From Clostridium gelidum (lineage in GTDB: Bacteria; Bacillota; Clostridia; Clostridiales; Clostridiaceae), in NCBI RefSeq assembly GCF_019977655.1, contig NZ_AP024849.1:413001-477000 (forward strand): DNA of 64,000 bases, in the 5' to 3' direction. A program made the position numbers and the translations under genes. Below, in pieces: positions 59,956 through 64,000 of this stretch. Each line of letters begins with the position of its first letter. Position 1 is the stretch's first letter. The notes beneath the pieces were generated by a model that saw nothing but the letters and a program-made list of their open reading frames with translations, made no database searches and was not told the origin of the DNA.

Positions 59956-60228
59956 ATGAAAAGAATAGTAAATGTGCTTGGATCTATGGCAGCATTTATA
60001 ACAAGCATTCTAATAATTTGTACTTTTACAACAACATACCAATTTTATTATGTTAATCAAATTTTTAATTCGTATTTACCAATACAACTTGGTGTTTGTA
60101 TCACTATGACGATTTTGGGAATTAGATTTCTTATTAATGAAACTGGGAGAAAGAGAATAATATACTCTGCATTTAGTTTTACAATATCTATTTCTTTAAT
60201 TTTCTTTATGATGAATTTGGTTAAATAA
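59956..60228 (+). CDS. Small membrane protein, unrecognised
   Basis: The product is a 90-residue hydrophobic protein with three predicted membrane segments (about 8-26, 42-60 and 68-88) separated by short polar turns; a basic 'NETGRKR' loop lies before the third. No catalytic or family motif is seen. GGGGGT at the end of ligA serves as its ribosome site, and the start is 3 bp after the ligA stop, so it is co-translated with ligA. A terminator follows. Function unknown. Confidence 0.75.
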   Translation: MKRIVNVLGSMAAFITSILIICTFTTTYQFYYVNQIFNSYLPIQLGVCITMTILGIRFLINETGRKRIIYSAFSFTISISLIFFMMNLVK

Positions 60229-60274
60229 TTAAGATATTTAAACAGCGTAGAAATTTTAAATTTAATATATTATT

Positions 60275-60323
60275 AAAAAGCTAACTTAAAATAATCTTAA
60301 ATTATTTTGAGTTAGCTTTTTGA
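60275..60323 (+). terminator. Terminator of the pcrA-ligA operon
   Basis: AAAAAGCTAACTTAAAATAA pairs with TTATTTTGAGTTAGCTTTTT (one G-T pair) across a 7-nt loop. Confidence 0.92.
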
Positions 60324-60411
60324 TTAGAAAAAATAATTTATGTTAATAATAAATATATAAGGCAAATTAAAAAGTAAACTATATATTTAAAGCTAAGTAA
60401 AGGGTGTAATT

Positions 60412-61908
60412 ATGAAAAAATATTTTTTCTATGGAGTTATAATTATTTCTATAATTTTATTTTGTACAGGATTTATAAATAGGGAAAACAGCAATGTATA
60501 TACTAATGATTTAGAAGGAACATTAAGTTATGGAATAGATGAAATTCCAAAGGATTTGGAAAAAGTGACTAACTTATCTAAGCGACATGAGGATATTGTG
60601 TGTGCAGTTAGCAGAGGGCTAGTTTCAAAGAGTGAAGATAATAAAATAGTACCATCATTGGCAAGTGAAATTATAAAAGATTCAGAAGGAATCCAATATG
60701 AATTTAAACTTAGAGATGATATTTTTTGGAGTGATGGAAGCAAAATAACACCTAATGATATAGTTGACTTTTTCAAGGAACTAATAAAGCAAGAAGATGA
60801 AGAAAACATACAAGCATTACTTAATGTATATGGAACAAAAGAATTTAAAGCTGGAAAAATTATATTTGAAACTGGAGTTGCTATAAAGGGTACAGAAAAT
60901 TCTGTTATTATTAGATTAAATAGTAAAAATGATAATTTTTTAAGTGAATTAACTAAACCACAATATAGATTAAGAAAATATTTAGTAATGTGGGCTAATA
61001 TAAAAAAGAATTATAGCGCATTGATTTATTCGGGCGATTATAAGATTGATTATGTTAGTAAAGACAATATGACATTAAAAAGAAATGAAAAGAGCAGTAT
61101 TAATATTATATCTAATATTAATATATTAAATGATGATAGTGCTGAAACATCAATGGCAGCGTATGAAGTTAAGCAAAGAGATATTGTAATAAATCCGCCT
61201 CAAAGCGAACTTAATAAATTAGCTGAACAACAAAGATTAATAACATTGCCTGAAATGAAAGCAACATATTTAGTTATTAATAATAAAGAAAATTCGATTC
61301 CCATTCAAGGAAGAAGAGAAATTTATAATAATATAAGTAAAGCTGTTGAATCGTATCAAAATTTAAATAGTAATGAATTTGATGTTGCAGAGGGAAGCTT
61401 CTTTAGAGAAGATAAGAAAGATTTAACTAAATTACAAGCAAGAAAAGTTATCAGTAATAAAGAAGGAGAATGGAATAAACCTCAAATATTAACGTTATTA
61501 TGTGAAGATAATAATGAAAATAGAATTTTAAGCAGAAGCATTCAACAATGGTTTAAGGATAATACAAATATAACTATAAAATATAGCCTAGTAAAAGAAG
61601 AATTTAAAGATGAAGAATTAAAGAAAAGATATGATATGCTTTTGATTAATAGTGAGGCTAATGTATTTGATAAATCAAATTTGTATTTTGAATTTAAAGA
61701 ATACTTAACAGAAAATCAAAATAAGATTTTAGAAAAGCAAATAATTAATAAAACTAATTATGATTATTCAAGTTTAGAGGAAAGTCTATTTGATAATTAT
61801 AATATACTTCCATTAGTGTTTTACAATGAAAACATAGCTATTTCTAATAAAATATCACAATTTAAATTAGATGGGAATGGAAATATAGATTTCTCTACAC
61901 TCAAATAA
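60412..61908 (+). CDS. Orphan family 5 solute-binding protein (oligopeptide-type)
   Basis: This 498-residue protein has an N-terminal hydrophobic segment (about 5-20) with a Cys at 18; the lipobox is poor (ILFC), so lipid attachment is uncertain. The body matches peptide/nickel binding proteins: 'GTLSYGIDEIPKDLE', 'LVSKSEDNKIVPSLASEI', 'YEFKLRDDIFWSDGSKITPND' (segment FKLRDDIFWSDGSKITPND) near 95-113 and 'RREIYNNISKAVE' near 300. It is shorter than the usual ~540 residues, and no permease or ATPase gene adjoins it, so it may work with a remote system or act as a sensor. The start has AAAGGGTG upstream. Confidence 0.8.
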   Translation: MKKYFFYGVIIISIILFCTGFINRENSNVYTNDLEGTLSYGIDEIPKDLEKVTNLSKRHEDIVCAVSRGLVSKSEDNKIVPSLASEIIKDSEGIQYEFKLRDDIFWSDGSKITPNDIVDFFKELIKQEDEENIQALLNVYGTKEFKAGKIIFETGVAIKGTENSVIIRLNSKNDNFLSELTKPQYRLRKYLVMWANIKKNYSALIYSGDYKIDYVSKDNMTLKRNEKSSINIISNINILNDDSAETSMAAYEVKQRDIVINPPQSELNKLAEQQRLITLPEMKATYLVINNKENSIPIQGRREIYNNISKAVESYQNLNSNEFDVAEGSFFREDKKDLTKLQARKVISNKEGEWNKPQILTLLCEDNNENRILSRSIQQWFKDNTNITIKYSLVKEEFKDEELKKRYDMLLINSEANVFDKSNLYFEFKEYLTENQNKILEKQIINKTNYDYSSLEESLFDNYNILPLVFYNENIAISNKISQFKLDGNGNIDFSTLK

Positions 61909-62088
61909 ATTAAAAAAAACAAAATAGTTTTTATATATAATTACCAATGCTCAATTATTAATAATTAAGCATTGACAATTATTAATTTTAAATTAATAAT
62001 TTATTTTATAAATATAGGCTGGTAAGTGCGAAAGTGATTCTTCATTTCAAATTTAAGAAATTCTGTAAGAATTTAATTCACAATTGTC

Positions 62089-62099
62089 AATTGTACATT
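62089..62099. repeat. Short dispersed repeat core, copy 4
   Basis: AATTGTACATT in the convergent gap between the solute-binding protein gene and the 585-residue protein gene; see copies at 38198, 45774 and 53901. The gap also holds an AT-rich inverted repeat near 61945-61985 (CAATGCTCAATTATTAA with TTAAGCATTG), a likely terminator. Confidence 0.45.
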
Positions 62100-62112
62100 G
62101 GAACATATATAT

Positions 62113-63870
62113 TTAAACTTTTTTATTGTTGTGAAGATGCTGAGCTTTATTTTTTTTATATTTTTTATTTTTAAATGAAGGGTTAGCTTTGGAAATATTA
62201 TTTTTAGTTGATAAATTAATATTATTAGTCTTTTTTAAAATATTTATATATTTAGCTTCAGATTCTTCAAAATTAGTATATTCTTCAGTTGTTAGAGTAA
62301 TTGGATTGATTTTCTTATTAATAAATTCTGAAGAATTTGGTGTAGATAAATTTATTGGATTTTCATTATCAACATTCGAAAGAGCATTTTTATTTATGGA
62401 ACCTTTATCAGAATTAAGTTTAACTTTATTAATACTTCTTGAATTAAGTGGTAAATTTGAATCAAGAGAAGGAGTGAATTCCATGAAATCTTCAACCATA
62501 TCTTTAAGAAAATAAATAATTAAAAAGAAATTAAACATATTTTTATTACTATCAAAAGAAGTTCTGTTAGTACTTAAAGAATCTTTTCTTTTTGAATAAC
62601 TTAAATTTTTTATAAATATAGGAGCTAAACCAGTACTTTTAGGGGTAGGTAATATTGGCATTCTAAAATATGTTTCGTCTAACATATCGTCAGAACGTAA
62701 ACTTAATTTTTTATATCTTTCAATCTCATCTAAGGTTGGTGCTTCAGGCCAACTTGTTAAAAGCCCACCATTCACAAAGAATTTTCGATAAATGCCAGAA
62801 ATTATAGGCTTTAGCTCAGTAACTTTATTTTCTTGATTCGAGTAGATAATCAATGAAAGAAGATAAGCATTAACATCTAAGCAAGAATATTTACTTTCTT
62901 TTTTATCACCAAGTTTAATAAATATATTTTTATCAGCATCATATAAGCTAATTAATTTTTCGGTGATGTCTTTAGCCATTTCTTTAAAAGTAATCATTTC
63001 TGTATGTTTATAAGCCTCCATTAAGCATATAGAAAATAATGCACAATCATCTATTGAATCTAAATAATAATCTTTTTCTTGAAATTTAGAAATTAAGAGA
63101 TCTCCTAAATCTAAAATAAGTTCTTTTGCATCTAAATTGGAAGAGTATTTATAAAATATATTTAATGAAAGAAAAATTTGGACATTTTCATTAAACGATA
63201 AATCATATAAGGCAGCTTTATAGTCTTTAAACATTTCCAAGATTTCATATGAAAATTTAATGAATTCATCGCTGATTTGGTCAGGCTCATTATAATATGA
63301 ATATAATAAGTAAGCATCCATCATAAAGGCTTGATCAGAAAATTTAAATTTTCCATCTTTATCGACTAAAGAAAAACCTTTTGAATTCCCATCAGATATA
63401 TTCTTTTTATCAACAAACAAACCCTCACTATTTCTTAAGTTTTCAGAGTAAAATTGCAGTTGCTCTTTTGCAAGGTATTTAAAGGGCTTTTCAAGAGACA
63501 CTACATTTCTGCCTCCTTCATCATAGTGTGAGTAATATTCACTTAGTTCAAGTAAACATAATGTCATAAGAGCACTAGTAGAAGGATTTATTTCCTTCTT
63601 AAAACTTGATTCATCAAAGCCATGACTACTTTTGCTATGAATGAATAATGGAGAAGATTTCCTATATAAGCATAATAGTGGAGAAAAATTATTTAATATG
63701 CTAATATCATTTATAGAAGATTTTTTTGGAGTTCTAATTTGTGCCAAAAGACCACATTTAGAGTTCAATACTAAAGTTTTTATGGATTCTTTTGATAAAT
63801 GAAAAAGCTGACCACTGATTTCTTTTGGGGAAAGACTATTCATCCTAAAGAATGGTCCTATATATCTCAA
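62113..63870 (-). CDS. Unrecognised helical-repeat protein, possibly (alpha/alpha)6 barrel-like
   Basis: The product has 585 residues and no signal peptide. The first ~400 residues are mainly amphipathic helices with patterns seen in six-hairpin toroid proteins: 'LCLLELSEYYSHYDEGGR', 'DQAFMMDAYLLYSYYNEPDQ', 'LDSIDDCALFSICLMEAYKH', 'CLDVNAYLLSLIIYSNQEN' and 'LLTSWPEAPTLDEIERYKKL'. This arrangement also occurs in thioredoxin-domain-linked YyaL/SSP411-type proteins, but no thioredoxin motif is seen. The last ~130 residues are Asn/Ser/Lys-rich low complexity, ending in a basic tail. The TTG at 63870, 8 nt after AGAGG, is preferred over the GTG at 63879. It is divergent from the next gene. No function can be assigned. 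Confidence 0.72.
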   Translation of the reverse strand: MRYIGPFFRMNSLSPKEISGQLFHLSKESIKTLVLNSKCGLLAQIRTPKKSSINDISILNNFSPLLCLYRKSSPLFIHSKSSHGFDESSFKKEINPSTSALMTLCLLELSEYYSHYDEGGRNVVSLEKPFKYLAKEQLQFYSENLRNSEGLFVDKKNISDGNSKGFSLVDKDGKFKFSDQAFMMDAYLLYSYYNEPDQISDEFIKFSYEILEMFKDYKAALYDLSFNENVQIFLSLNIFYKYSSNLDAKELILDLGDLLISKFQEKDYYLDSIDDCALFSICLMEAYKHTEMITFKEMAKDITEKLISLYDADKNIFIKLGDKKESKYSCLDVNAYLLSLIIYSNQENKVTELKPIISGIYRKFFVNGGLLTSWPEAPTLDEIERYKKLSLRSDDMLDETYFRMPILPTPKSTGLAPIFIKNLSYSKRKDSLSTNRTSFDSNKNMFNFFLIIYFLKDMVEDFMEFTPSLDSNLPLNSRSINKVKLNSDKGSINKNALSNVDNENPINLSTPNSSEFINKKINPITLTTEEYTNFEESEAKYINILKKTNNINLSTKNNISKANPSFKNKKYKKNKAQHLHNNKKV

Positions 63871-63966
63871 TGTATACACCTCTCATAAAATTCTCATCTT
63901 ATTCATTAATATGAAATTAGTAAATAAAAAGTACATAAAATATAAATAAAAGGAGATCTTTTTATA

Positions 63967-64000
63967 ATGAAGGAAGGAAAATTAGATTTTGATGATTTAA
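63967..64000 (+). CDS. Start of a gene cut by the right edge
   Basis: An ATG at 63967 follows AAAGGAGATC with good spacing and reads MKEGKLDFDDL before the window ends. The ribosome site makes it a real start, but 11 residues do not allow family assignment. The 96-bp gap to the divergent gene must hold both promoters. Confidence 0.6.
   Translation, partial: MKEGKLDFDDL

Noticed and set aside
62189..62515. 108-residue frame opposite the low-complexity tail of the 585-residue protein
   Set aside because: Shadow of Asn/Ser/Lys codons; no start signal.

Overview
The window is AT-rich, Gram-positive, low-GC chromosomal DNA from a saccharolytic, butyrate-forming Clostridium, closest in gene content to the C. 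beijerinckii group. The evidence is a complete crt-bcd-etfB-etfA-hbd butyryl-CoA operon, a [FeFe] hydrogenase, rex, groESL with a CIRCE element, AGA-dominated arginine codons and AGGAGG ribosome binding sites. No rRNA, tRNA, CRISPR array, insertion sequence or phage was seen. The species assignment is an inference from gene content.

Layout. 1-10.3 kb: the start of an AraC-type regulator gene (cut by the left edge), a heterodimeric ABC exporter, a second AraC regulator, an aldo/keto reductase, and two tandem paralogous SEC-C zinc-motif proteins with duplicated promoters. 10.4-11.5 kb: a mannose-1-phosphate guanylyltransferase. 11.5-22.2 kb: a divergent DeoR-type repressor and a ten-gene L-ascorbate-type (ula) operon: lactonase, PTS EIIA, EIIC and EIIB, an unrecognised beta-propeller-like protein, two pentose-phosphate epimerases, split transketolase and transaldolase. 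22.4-30.3 kb: three methyl-accepting chemotaxis proteins (MCPs), a hemerythrin-like protein with altered ligands, and a decayed MCP tail. 30.6-41 kb: a zinc-dependent phospholipase-like protein, rex, the butyryl-CoA operon, a C_GCAxxG_C_C protein, an OGG1-like glycosylase and the hydrogenase. 41-50.2 kb: groES-groEL, an orphan prepilin, guaB under a guanine riboswitch, guaA, a small glycine-periodic Cys-tailed protein, pgi and a YaiI/YqxD protein. 50.4-64 kb: a large repeat protein, a lytic transglycosylase without a signal peptide, rsuA-type pseudouridine synthase, a candidate small RNA, pcrA, ligA, a small membrane protein, an orphan solute-binding protein, an unrecognised 585-residue protein, and the first codons of one more gene.

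How the genes work together. The ula operon would import and phosphorylate ascorbate (or a related acid), open the lactone, epimerise the pentose phosphate and feed D-xylulose-5-P into the pentose phosphate pathway. Its decarboxylase (UlaD) is not in the window, and an unknown gene with foreign-looking arginine codons stands in the middle of the operon. Rex sits next to the butyryl-CoA operon, and matching Rex operators lie before both crt and the hydrogenase gene, so NADH-consuming butyrate formation and H2 evolution appear to share one redox switch.

The signals that ordinary annotation would miss are: a dispersed, structured intergenic repeat with five copies here, two of them tandem between etfA and hbd and one inside the ula operon; a candidate C-rich ~100-nt RNA with its own consensus promoter and terminator between rsuA and pcrA; the DeoR operator array; the hemerythrin-like protein lacking two expected iron ligands; and the two tandem SEC-C paralogs.
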